Below are positions 14,571-21,746 of a stretch of 53,913 nt of DNA, one piece after another; within the stretch, counting starts at the first letter, position 1; every line of letters starts with the position of its first letter. The notes beneath the pieces were generated by a model. It did not search any database and was not told the origin of the DNA. It saw only the letters and a program-made list of their open reading frames with translations. The DNA is from Rhodobacter ferrooxidans (lineage in GTDB: Bacteria > Pseudomonadota > Alphaproteobacteria > Rhodobacterales > Rhodobacteraceae), in NCBI RefSeq assembly GCF_000176015.1, contig NZ_ACYY01000023.1, positions 1-53,913 on the forward strand, written 5' to 3'. The position numbers and the translations under genes were made by a program.

Positions 14571-14882
14571 TCAACTTCGGGCGGCTTTCTCGGCGATGCC
14601 AGAGGTGCCCTCGCGGCGTTCGAGTTCGGCCAGCACCTCCGCCAGCGCGACATCGCGCGACGCCAGCATCACCAGCAGGTGATACAGCACGTCGGCGGCC
14701 TCCGATGTCAGCCGCTCGCGGTCGCCCTTCACCGCTTCGATGATCGCCTCCACCGCCTCCTCGCCGAATTTCTCGGCGCATTTCTCGGGGCCCTTGGCCA
14801 GCAGTTTCGCGGTCCAGGAAGATTCGGGGTCGGCGCCCTTGCGGGCGGCGATGGTGGCGGCAAGCCGGTCCAGCGCGCTCAT
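14571..14882 (-). CDS. hisE: phosphoribosyl-ATP diphosphatase
   Basis: The 103-residue all-alpha pyrophosphatase converts PR-ATP to PR-AMP, the second step of histidine synthesis. The metal-binding signature [14 protein letters not shown] (near residue 37) and [10 protein letters not shown] (near 63) are typical of HisE/MazG folds. The ATG overlaps the hisF stop by 4 nt (ATGA), so translation is coupled. It is the last gene of the minus-strand his series. Confidence 0.95.
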   Translation of the reverse strand: MSALDRLAATIAARKGADPESSWTAKLLAKGPEKCAEKFGEEAVEAIIEAVKGDRERLTSEAADVLYHLLVMLASRDVALAEVLAELERREGTSGIAEKAARS

Positions 14883-15640
14883 GTCAGACGCACCGGGATG
14901 CCGGCGGCGGCCATGTGGGCCTTGGCCTCGCGGATGGTGAAGGTGCCGAAATGGAAGATGCTGGCGGCCAGCACGGCGCTGGCGTGGCCCTGGGTGACGC
15001 CTTCGACCAGATGATCAAGGGTGCCGACGCCACCCGAGGCGATCACCGGGATGTTCACCGCATCGGCGATGGCGCGGGTGAGGGGGATGTTGAAGCCCTG
15101 CTTGGTGCCGTCGCGGTCCATCGAGGTCAGCAGAATCTCTCCGGCGCCCTTGGCCGCGACGGTGCGGGCAAACTCCACCGCGTCGATGCCGGTGGATTTG
15201 CGGCCGCCGTGGGTGAAAATCTCCCATTTGCCGGGGCTGACGGTCTTTGCGTCAATGGCAACGACGATGCACTGGCTGCCGAAACGGTCGGCGGCTTCGC
15301 GAACCACATCGGGGTTGGCGACGGCGGCGGAATTGAAGCTGACCTTGTCGGCCCCGGCCAGCAGCAGGGCGCGCACATCCTCGGGCGTGCGGACGCCGCC
15401 GCCGACAGTCAGCGGCATGAAGCATTGCTCGGCGGTGCGGGTGACCAGATCATACATGGTGCCGCGGTTTTCGTGGGTGGCGTGGATGTCGAGGAAGGTG
15501 AGTTCGTCGGCCCCGGCGGCGTCATAGGCGCGGGCGGCCTCGACCGGGTCGCCGGCATCGCGCAGGTCGATGAAGTTGACACCCTTGACCACGCGGCCAT
15601 CGGCGACGTCGAGGCAGGGGATGATGCGGGTTTTCAGCAT
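14879..15640 (-). CDS. hisF: imidazole glycerol phosphate synthase, cyclase subunit
   Basis: This 253-residue TIM barrel is the cyclase half of IGP synthase. It uses ammonia from HisH to form IGP and AICAR. Asp11 ([14 protein letters not shown]) and Asp130 (VVAIDAKTV) match the catalytic aspartates. The duplicated phosphate-binding motifs ([22 protein letters not shown]) are present. Length is standard. Overlap with hisE is 4 nt. It is separated from hisA by a plus-strand membrane-protein gene. Confidence 0.97.
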   Translation of the reverse strand: MLKTRIIPCLDVADGRVVKGVNFIDLRDAGDPVEAARAYDAAGADELTFLDIHATHENRGTMYDLVTRTAEQCFMPLTVGGGVRTPEDVRALLLAGADKVSFNSAAVANPDVVREAADRFGSQCIVVAIDAKTVSPGKWEIFTHGGRKSTGIDAVEFARTVAAKGAGEILLTSMDRDGTKQGFNIPLTRAIADAVNIPVIASGGVGTLDHLVEGVTQGHASAVLAASIFHFGTFTIREAKAHMAAAGIPVRLT

Positions 15641-15784
15641 GGGCGATCCTTGCGGGCAGTGCAGCCTTCATAGTGGCAGGGCGCGGTGCTGGCCAGTCGG
15701 CTTTTTGCCGCCGAGGGCCGGGTTGGGGATTTGGTGCATCTGCTGCGTCGTGGCAGGCTGAAGGTCAGCAGCAGGAGGGCGGCG

Positions 15785-16696
15785 ATGGCGCAGCGGCGGG
15801 CAGGTTTGCGGTATCTTGGGGCGGCGCTGGCGTTGGGGCTGATTGCGCTTTGGGGGTCGGAAAACCTGTTCTGGACGGTGCCGCTGGATGGCATTGCGCC
15901 GCTGGACTGGCTGCTGACCTGGGGCGCTTATTCGCTGGTCGCGGCGGTGGCGCTGTCGGCGGTGCTGTGGTCGGGCCTGAGCGGCTGGCGGGCGGCGTTT
16001 CTGGGCGGGGCGGTGCTGGGCTTCGGGCTTGAGGGGGTGGTGGCCACCACGATGTATGACGCCTTTCCGTTCCAACTGGTGTGGACGCCGCTGGCCTGGC
16101 ACGCGCTGGTCACCGGGCTGATGGTGCTGGCGCTGCCGCGGCGGCTGGCGCGGGGCGGGGTTTGGCGGCAGGTGGTGGGGCTGTTGGGGCTGGGGCTGTT
16201 CGGGGCGGTCTGGGGGTGGTTCTGGCCGACCGAACGCAGTGATCTGCCGGGCTTTGGCCTGCCGCTGGTCTATCTGCCGGGGATGGCGGTCAGCGTGGTG
16301 CTGGCGCAGCTAGGGCTGGACCGGCTGGGGCGGCTGGAGGTGCCCCGGCCTTGGGTCTTGCTGCTGGCACCGGGGGTGTTGGCGGCGCTTTGGCTGGGGC
16401 GGTTGGCCGCGATGCCATCGCCGCTGCTGCTGGCTTGCCCGGCGCTGATCGGCGTCACGGTCTGGGCGGCGCGGCGGTTGGGGCCGGGGCCGGTGGGGCT
16501 CGAACTTGGCCCGGCGGTGCCGGTGTGGCGGCACGGGTTGTTTTTGCTGGCGCCTTTGGTGACGGCGCTGCTGGTGGTGCCGGGCTGGGGGATGTTCGGG
16601 CCGGTGCCGTCGAACATTCTGGTGGCGGTGGGGGCGGGCGGTGCGGCGCTGGTGCTGTGGTTGCGGCTGGTGATTGGCGCGCTGCGGCGGCGGTAA
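15785..16696 (+). CDS. polytopic membrane protein, function unknown
   Basis: The product of 303 residues is almost entirely hydrophobic, with about 8-9 predicted membrane helices, few charged residues, and basic loops (RRLARGG; RRR at the C-terminus). I do not recognise a named family. ATG 15785 has AGGAGG 6 nt upstream; the open frame extends 33 codons further but starts with a non-membrane leader. It sits on the opposite strand between hisF and hisA and converges on hisA through a dispersed repeat. Confidence 0.75.
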   Translation: MAQRRAGLRYLGAALALGLIALWGSENLFWTVPLDGIAPLDWLLTWGAYSLVAAVALSAVLWSGLSGWRAAFLGGAVLGFGLEGVVATTMYDAFPFQLVWTPLAWHALVTGLMVLALPRRLARGGVWRQVVGLLGLGLFGAVWGWFWPTERSDLPGFGLPLVYLPGMAVSVVLAQLGLDRLGRLEVPRPWVLLLAPGVLAALWLGRLAAMPSPLLLACPALIGVTVWAARRLGPGPVGLELGPAVPVWRHGLFLLAPLVTALLVVPGWGMFGPVPSNILVAVGAGGAALVLWLRLVIGALRRR

Positions 16697-16757
16697 GGGG
16701 GCTTTGCCCCCTCGCGCCGGGGGCGCTCACCCCCAGGATATTTGTGCAGAGGTGAAT
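16696..16757. repeat. dispersed post-stop element 2
   Basis: Plus-strand order: a 7-bp hairpin AGGGGGC-TTT-GCCCCCT (16696-16712), a GCGCC/GGCGC hairpin, then ACCCCCAGGATATTTGTGCAG and AGGTGAATG. On the minus strand it is the family head CATTCACCTCTGC-ACAAATATCC, placed just after the hisA stop codon. It separates convergent genes and probably terminates both. Confidence 0.7.
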
Positions 16758-16758
16758 G

Positions 16759-17478
16759 TCAGGGGTTGAGGGTTTTCAGCGCGGTGGCGAGGTCGATGGT
16801 GCCGTCGTAAAGCGCGCGGCCCGAGATGGCACCGGCGATGATGCCGGTGTCGCGCAGGGCGATCAGGTCGGCCATAGAGGAGACGCCGCCCGAGGCGATG
16901 ACCGGGATGCTGACGGCGCGGGCCAAGGCTTCGGTGGCGGCGATGTTGGGGCCGCCCATCGCGCCGTCGCGGTCGATGTCGGTATAGATCAGGGCGGCGA
17001 CACCGGCATCCTCGAAGCTGCGGGCGAGGTCGGTGGCCTGCACGGTGGTTTCGGTGGCCCAGCCTTTGGTGGCGACAAGGCCCTTGCGGGCGTCGATGCC
17101 GACGGCGACCTGACCGGGGAAGGCGCGGGCGGCCTGGCGGACCAGATCGGGGTTCTCCACCGCCACGGTGCCGAGGATGACACGGGCCAGGCCCTTGGAC
17201 AGCCACATCTCGATGGTGGCCATGTCGCGGATGCCGCCGCCAAGCTGGGCGGGGACTTTGATTGCTTTCAGGATCGCCTCGACCGCGGCGGCGTTGACTG
17301 GGGCACCGGCGAAAGCGCCGTTCAGATCGACCAGATGCAGCCATGCGCAACCGGCCTGCTGGAACTTCAGCGCCTGCGCCGCCGGGTCGTCACCGAACAC
17401 TGTGGCCGCCGCCATCTCGCCGCGCAACAGGCGCACGCATTGGCCGTCTTTCAGGTCGATGGCGGGGTAGAGGATCAT
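16759..17478 (-). CDS. hisA: phosphoribosylformimino-AICAR ribotide isomerase
   Basis: This 239-residue TIM barrel catalyses the Amadori rearrangement ProFAR to PRFAR. Asp8 ([16 protein letters not shown]) and the second aspartate ([12 protein letters not shown]) match the catalytic pair, with phosphate motifs QLGGGIRD and [11 protein letters not shown] 17478 was chosen because [12 protein letters not shown] is the invariant family N-terminus; the open frame continues 57 codons upstream without similarity. It lies between hisH and hisF, but each is separated from it by plus-strand genes. Confidence 0.96.
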   Translation of the reverse strand: MILYPAIDLKDGQCVRLLRGEMAAATVFGDDPAAQALKFQQAGCAWLHLVDLNGAFAGAPVNAAAVEAILKAIKVPAQLGGGIRDMATIEMWLSKGLARVILGTVAVENPDLVRQAARAFPGQVAVGIDARKGLVATKGWATETTVQATDLARSFEDAGVAALIYTDIDRDGAMGGPNIAATEALARAVSIPVIASGGVSSMADLIALRDTGIIAGAISGRALYDGTIDLATALKTLNP

Positions 17479-17641
17479 CTTGGGCTTCCCGGATCTCGTG
17501 CTGTGGCGCGGTGATAGCCGGAAACCGGGGCGGGTGCAAAGCCTGCTTCGGGGCGTGTTGTTAGCGGTAACGCGGCGTCTCGCCGCAGTTGCGAAGGCCG
17601 GTTGTGCAAGGTAGCTGCGGTGGAATTGCAACCGAGGGGGG

Positions 17642-17845
17642 ATGAACATGCAGGAACGACCGGGGCGGCGCGGGTTTTCGATCTGGCTGGCGACAGTTGC
17701 TCTGCTTATAGTTGTAGGCGTTGTTCTGCCCTACCGGGTGCTGGCCGGCGGTGCGCCGTCGATGGCGATCTTCGGCTTCTGGTTGGCCTTCGGTCTGGCG
17801 GTGGTCGCGGTGATCGGCGTCGGCGTCGCGCGCTGGAAGGTGTGA
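17642..17845 (+). CDS. small two-helix membrane protein paired with symporter
   Basis: The 67-residue protein has two hydrophobic segments (about 15-33 and 41-62) with a basic N-terminus and C-terminus, so both ends should be cytoplasmic. It ends 4 nt before the symporter ATG, and the pair resembles the DUF3311/DUF4212/DUF997-type small partners that precede many sodium:solute symporters. The start could be ATG 17642 or ATG 17648; a GAGGGGG stretch lies just before. The function as a transporter subunit is inferred from context. Confidence 0.75.
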   Translation: MNMQERPGRRGFSIWLATVALLIVVGVVLPYRVLAGGAPSMAIFGFWLAFGLAVVAVIGVGVARWKV

Positions 17846-17849
17846 GAAG

Positions 17850-19319
17850 ATGATCTCCAGCACCATCATCTGGGCCGCCATCGCGGTTTTCGCCGTTGCC
17901 GGAGCCATCATCGCCTGGCTGGCGCAGCGGGCCAACACCGGCACCGCCGCCGACTATTACCTTGGCGGCAGCCGGTTGGGCGGCATGATCGCCGGGCTGT
18001 CCTATGGCGCCACCACCTATTCGGCCTTCATGCTGGTGGTGCTGACCGGGCTGACCTATCGCGGCGGCGTCGGCGCACTGGGGTTCGAGCTGATCTATTT
18101 CGCCGGGCTGACCCTGCTGGTGGTGTTTGCGCCGCGGTTCTGGCTGGCAGCGCGCAAATGGGGCTTCATCTCGCCGGCCGAGATGGTGGGCGCGCGCTAT
18201 GGCAGCCCGGCGGTGGCCAAGGCGATGGCGGCGGTGGCGCTGGTGTTCCTGCTGCCCTATTGCACGACGCAGATGGCCGGGGTCGGCTTGCTGCTGTCGG
18301 GCGTGACCGGCGGCGGGATCACGCTGGCGCAGGCGATTGCCACCGGGGCGGTGCTGGCGACGCTGTGGACCCTGCTGGCGGGCTTGCGCTCGGTGGCCTG
18401 GACCGATGCGGCGCAGGCGGTGGTGATGCTGCTGTCGGGCGCGGTGGCGGTGGCTGCGGCGGTGGCGGCGATCGGCGGGCCGCGCGCCTTCATCGACCAG
18501 ACCGTGCAGAACCATGGCGCCTGGCTCGATCTGCCCGGGCCGGGGCTGTGGAGCCTGCCGACCTTTGTGGCGCTTGCCTTCCCGTGGTTCTTTTTCGCCA
18601 TTTCCAACCCGCAGGTCAGCCAGCGGCTGTTCGTCGCCCGCGATTTCGCGGCGATGCGGCGGATGATCCTGTGGGTGCTGGGCTTCGGGCTGTTGTTCAC
18701 GCTGGTGGCGGTGATCTGGGGCTTTGCGGCGCTGCATCTGGTGCCGGGGCTGGAGAATACCGCCATGGCCACCCCGGCGCTGCTGACATCCGGGGCGATT
18801 CCGGTGCCTGTGGCGGTGCTGCTGGTGATCGGCGTGCTGTCGGCGGCGGTTTCGACGCTGGAATCCATCGCGCTGACCATGGGCTCGATGGTGGCGCGCG
18901 ACTTTCTGGGGGCAAGGACCGGCGATGCGATGCAGGTGTTTGCCGGGCGGCTGGTGGTGATCCTCGTGATCGTGTTCGCGGCGGCTTTCGCGCTGGATAC
19001 CGCGAAGATCGTCGATCAACTGGCGGCGCTGTCCTCGGCGGGCCTGCTGGTAACGGTGCCGCCGATCATCGGCGCCTTCTTCTGGCGGCGCGGCACGGCG
19101 GCGGGGGTGCTGGCGTGCCTCGCGGGCGGGTCGGTGGTGGCGGTGGTCATGGCGCTGGGGCTGGGGGTCAGCGTGTTCAATCCGGCGCTGGCACTGACGG
19201 TGGCGGCGGTCAGCACCGGGCTGTTCGTGGCGGTCAGCCTGATCAGCCAGCCGCGCGTGGGCGCGCTGGATTTCGCGGACGAATTGCGGGCCGATCTGGA
19301 CCGCCATAACGCCTGGTAG
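17850..19319 (+). CDS. sodium:solute symporter family protein
   Basis: The 489-residue protein has about 13 membrane helices and the SSS signature regions: GGSRLGGMIAGLSYGATTYS near residue 35 (Na+/substrate helix 1), SPAEMVGARYGS near residue 110, and WFFFAISNPQVSQRLF near residue 248. It resembles the PanF/PutP branch. The substrate cannot be assigned, but a carboxylate or amino acid is most likely. The small membrane protein just upstream supports a two-component arrangement. It sits between hisA and hisH on the opposite strand. Confidence 0.88.
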   Translation: MISSTIIWAAIAVFAVAGAIIAWLAQRANTGTAADYYLGGSRLGGMIAGLSYGATTYSAFMLVVLTGLTYRGGVGALGFELIYFAGLTLLVVFAPRFWLAARKWGFISPAEMVGARYGSPAVAKAMAAVALVFLLPYCTTQMAGVGLLLSGVTGGGITLAQAIATGAVLATLWTLLAGLRSVAWTDAAQAVVMLLSGAVAVAAAVAAIGGPRAFIDQTVQNHGAWLDLPGPGLWSLPTFVALAFPWFFFAISNPQVSQRLFVARDFAAMRRMILWVLGFGLLFTLVAVIWGFAALHLVPGLENTAMATPALLTSGAIPVPVAVLLVIGVLSAAVSTLESIALTMGSMVARDFLGARTGDAMQVFAGRLVVILVIVFAAAFALDTAKIVDQLAALSSAGLLVTVPPIIGAFFWRRGTAAGVLACLAGGSVVAVVMALGLGVSVFNPALALTVAAVSTGLFVAVSLISQPRVGALDFADELRADLDRHNAW

Positions 19320-19346
19320 CCGCTACCCAACGTCAGGCTTGCGCGA

Positions 19347-19378
19347 AAGCTGCCGCCATGGCGAGATGGCGGCAGCTT
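19347..19378 (+). terminator. 13-bp hairpin between symporter and DUF2147 gene
   Basis: A perfect 13-bp stem (19347-19359 with 19366-19378, loop GGCGAG) stands 27 nt after the symporter stop and ends 16 nt before the next ATG. No T run follows, so it may be an mRNA 3'-end stabiliser or leader structure rather than a classical terminator. Confidence 0.55.
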
Positions 19379-19394
19379 CAGGGAGGAGGCCACC

Positions 19395-19778
19395 ATGAAA
19401 AAACTCGCACTGACCGCCGCGTTCATGCTTGCCGCAGGCGCGGCTTTTGCCGATCCGCTGGAGGGGGTGTGGCAGACCCAGGTGGATGACGGCGCCTATG
19501 CCCATGTCACCATCGCCCCCTGCGGGCCGGCGTTCTGCGGCATCATCAGCGAAAGCTTCAAGGACGGCGCGCCGTTCGAGTCGGAAAACCATGGCAAGAT
19601 GATCGTGATCAACATGGTGCCAGAGGGCGACGGCAGCTATGCAGGGCAGGTCTGGCGGCCGTCGAACAACAAGATCTACACCGGCGGGATCGAGCTGAAC
19701 GGCAACAGCATGAAGCTGGCGGGCTGCGTCGCGGGCGGGCTGTTCTGCAAGAAGCAGACCTGGACGCGGGTGAACTGA
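19395..19778 (+). CDS. DUF2147 domain secreted protein
   Basis: The product of 127 residues has a signal peptide (MKKLALTAAFMLAAGAAFA, cleavage before DPLEG) and a lipocalin-like DUF2147 domain: EGVWQTQVDDGAYAHVTI, CGPAFCGIISES, VWRPSNNKIYTGGIELNG, and LAGCVAGGLFCKKQTWTRV at the end. Four cysteines fit two disulfides. Family members bind or process unknown envelope ligands. GGAGGAGG lies ahead of the ATG. A hairpin in the short spacer separates it from the symporter. Confidence 0.88.
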   Translation: MKKLALTAAFMLAAGAAFADPLEGVWQTQVDDGAYAHVTIAPCGPAFCGIISESFKDGAPFESENHGKMIVINMVPEGDGSYAGQVWRPSNNKIYTGGIELNGNSMKLAGCVAGGLFCKKQTWTRVN

Positions 19779-19850
19779 ACCCGCAGCTTCCGGGTGGCGC
19801 GACGCTGCGGGCCGGGGCAGGGTTGGTCCTGTTCGGGCAGGGGGCTTGCG

Positions 19851-20090
19851 ATGGCGGCGAGGGATGGGGTGTCGGTGCGGACCACGAGCCGTCCGGTTGG
19901 CGATGCCGAATGGGCGGCGCTGCTGGCGCGGCAGGTGCTGCCGCTGTTCTACGGCGTGCGCAGCACCGGGGTTCTGTGCCGGTTCGGCTGTGCGGCACGC
20001 GCACCGTTGCGGCGCAATGTGGTGGTGTTTGATACGGTTCAGGCGGCGGCTGAAGCCGGGTTCCGGCCCTGCAAACGCTGCTGCCCCTAA
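19851..20090 (+). CDS. stand-alone Ada metal-binding (methylphosphotriester) domain protein
   Basis: The predicted 79-residue protein is a single Ada N-terminal zinc domain: FYGVRSTGVLCRFGCAARAP and AEAGFRPCKRC. Its cysteines Cys43, Cys47, Cys74 and Cys77 have the spacing (4, 27, 3) of E. coli Ada Cys38/42/69/72, where Cys38 takes methyl groups from DNA phosphotriesters and Cys42/69/72 hold zinc. The AraC and methyltransferase domains are absent. An extra Cys78 follows. The start is uncertain: ATG 19851 is used, but 19794 is also in frame. Its stop codon overlaps that of hisH on the other strand. Confidence 0.72.
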   Translation: MAARDGVSVRTTSRPVGDAEWAALLARQVLPLFYGVRSTGVLCRFGCAARAPLRRNVVVFDTVQAAAEAGFRPCKRCCP

Positions 20091-20734
20091 GGCTTCCAGC
20101 GCAGGAAATTGCCGATCAGCCGCAGGCCGGTGGCCTGGCTTTTCTCGGGGTGGAACTGGGTGCCGACCATGGTGCCGCGACCGACGATGGCGGTGATCGG
20201 ACCGCCGTAATCGACATGCGCCAGCCGTTCGGCGGGGTTTTCGACCCGGAAATGGTAGGAGTGGACGAAATAGGCGTGATCGCCGGTGGAGATGCCCGCC
20301 AGCACCGGATGCGCCGCCCCTCCGGCGTCCAGCACCAGATCATTCCAGCCCATGTGCGGCACCTTCAGGGCCGGATCGGCGGGGGTGATCCGCAGCACCT
20401 CGCCGGAAATCCAGTCGAAACCGCGGGTGTCCTGATACTCGCGGCCCCAGCTTGCCATCATCTGCATACCGACGCAGATGCCGAGGAAGGGCCGGGCGCG
20501 CAGCGTCACCGCCTCTTCGATCGCCTCGAACAGCCCGCCATACGACCCCAGCGCCTTGCGGCAGGCCGGAAAGGCACCATCGCCCGGCAGCACGATGCGG
20601 TCGGCGCGGGCGACATCCTCGGGGCGGTCCGACACCAGCACATCGCCGCCGCCGACCTCCAGGGCCATGCGCTGAAACGCCTTTTCGGCGGAATGAAGGT
20701 TGCCGCTGTCGTAATCGACCAGAACCGTCAGCAT
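20087..20734 (-). CDS. hisH: imidazole glycerol phosphate synthase, glutaminase subunit
   Basis: This 215-residue class I glutamine amidotransferase feeds ammonia to HisF. The nucleophile lies in LGICVGMQMMASWGREYQDT, and the catalytic His-x-Glu in TQFHPEKSQATG. The N-terminus VLVDYDSGNLHSAEKAF is diagnostic. It is 3 bp downstream of hisB and probably cotranscribed with it. Its stop overlaps the convergent Ada-domain gene. Confidence 0.97.
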   Translation of the reverse strand: MLTVLVDYDSGNLHSAEKAFQRMALEVGGGDVLVSDRPEDVARADRIVLPGDGAFPACRKALGSYGGLFEAIEEAVTLRARPFLGICVGMQMMASWGREYQDTRGFDWISGEVLRITPADPALKVPHMGWNDLVLDAGGAAHPVLAGISTGDHAYFVHSYHFRVENPAERLAHVDYGGPITAIVGRGTMVGTQFHPEKSQATGLRLIGNFLRWKP

Positions 20735-20737
20735 CGG

Positions 20738-21325
20738 TTACAACATGCCCTTGGTCGAGGGGATGGCGTCGCCCTTGCGCGGATCGGCCTCGACCGCCAC
20801 TCGCAACGCCCGTGCCACCGCCTTGAAGGCGGCCTCGGCAATGTGGTGGCTGTTGATGCCATGCACCTGATCGACATGCAGGGTGATGCCGCCATGGGTG
20901 GACAGCGCCTGAAAGAATTCGCGCACCAGTTCGGTGTCGAAAGCGCCGATCTTGGCGGTGGGAAATTCGACATTCCACACGAGGTAGGCCCGCCCCGAAA
21001 GGTCCAGCGCACAGCGCACCTGCGCATCATCCATCGCCAGCGCACATTCGCCATAGCGCCGGATGCCGCGCTTGTCGGCCAGCGCCTTGGCCAGCGCCTG
21101 ACCGATGGCGATGCCGCAATCCTCGACCGTGTGGTGGTCGTCGATGTGCAGATCGCCCTTGGCGCGCAGGGTGATGTCGATCAGCGAGTGCCGGGCCAGT
21201 TGTTCCAGCATGTGATCAAAGAACCCCACGCCGGTCTGCACGTCGTAAAACCCGGTGCCGTCAAGGTTCAGGGTGGCCGAAATGGCGGTTTCGGCGGTGG
21301 TGCGGCTGATGGTGGCCTGACGCAT
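20738..21325 (-). CDS. hisB: imidazoleglycerol-phosphate dehydratase
   Basis: The 195-residue monofunctional HisB dehydrates IGP to imidazole acetol phosphate. The two manganese-binding motifs are present: [14 protein letters not shown] and [16 protein letters not shown], plus the second-half copy [16 protein letters not shown] 21325 ([13 protein letters not shown]) was chosen; the frame is open 49 codons further upstream through a terminator and tRNA, which is not credible. First gene of the minus-strand his series. Confidence 0.96.
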   Translation of the reverse strand: MRQATISRTTAETAISATLNLDGTGFYDVQTGVGFFDHMLEQLARHSLIDITLRAKGDLHIDDHHTVEDCGIAIGQALAKALADKRGIRRYGECALAMDDAQVRCALDLSGRAYLVWNVEFPTAKIGAFDTELVREFFQALSTHGGITLHVDQVHGINSHHIAEAAFKAVARALRVAVEADPRKGDAIPSTKGML

Positions 21326-21393
21326 GGGTGGCTCCGCTGCTGGGTGCCGCCTTATAGGCCGGGGCGGGGGTTTCGGGCAAGGCCCGCTGCGGC

Positions 21394-21420
21394 AAAAGAA
21401 AAAGCGCCCGAAGGCGCTTT
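21394..21420 (-). terminator. terminator after the tRNA-Gly pair
   Basis: On the minus strand an 8-bp stem AAAGCGCC/GGCGCTTT with a TTCG tetraloop is followed by a T-rich tract (TTTTTCTTTT). It begins 7 nt after the 3' end of the downstream tRNA-Gly. Confidence 0.85.
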
Positions 21421-21427
21421 GGACTTC

Positions 21428-21502
21428 TGGAGCGGGCGAGGCGATTCGAACGCCCGACCCTAACCTTGGCAAGGTTATGCTCTACCCCTGAGCTACGCCC
21501 GC
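21428..21502 (-). tRNA. tRNA-Gly (GCC), copy 2 in transcription order
   Basis: The minus strand gives acceptor GCGGGCG/CGCCCGC, D stem GCTC/GAGC, anticodon stem TAACC/GGTTA around TTGCCAA (anticodon GCC), T stem GGGCG/CGCCT and encoded CCA. It is identical to the upstream copy except for two T-stem pairs. Confidence 0.96.
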
Positions 21503-21547
21503 ACTCCGTGGCGCTGACTAGCCGATGCGCGCGGTCAATGCAATGCG

Positions 21548-21575
21548 AAAGGGCGCCCGGATGGGGCGCCCTTTT
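21548..21575 (-). terminator. terminator between the two tRNA-Gly genes
   Basis: A perfect 11-bp stem AAAGGGCGCCC/GGGCGCCCTTT with a 5-nt loop is flanked by A and T runs, so it can work in both directions. It lies 14 nt beyond the 3' end of the upstream tRNA-Gly and suggests that the two tRNA genes are at least partly separate units. Confidence 0.8.
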
Positions 21576-21589
21576 CCGTCTGATCCAAT

Positions 21590-21664
21590 TGGAGCGGGCG
21601 AAGGGATTCGAACCCTCGACCCTAACCTTGGCAAGGTTATGCTCTACCCCTGAGCTACGCCCGC
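21590..21664 (-). tRNA. tRNA-Gly (GCC), copy 1 in transcription order
   Basis: Same acceptor, D and anticodon arms as the neighbouring copy (anticodon GCC in TTGCCAA), but the T stem is GAGGG/CCCTT. The CCA end is encoded (21590-21592). It lies 82 bp downstream of the pyruvate carboxylase stop on the same strand. Confidence 0.96.
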
Positions 21665-21746
21665 ACCGTCTGGAGTGCGGCTGATCTATAAAGTCGCGGC
21701 GGCGCTTGCAAGGGGGAAAACGGCGGCTTGCGGAAATTTTCCGCCG

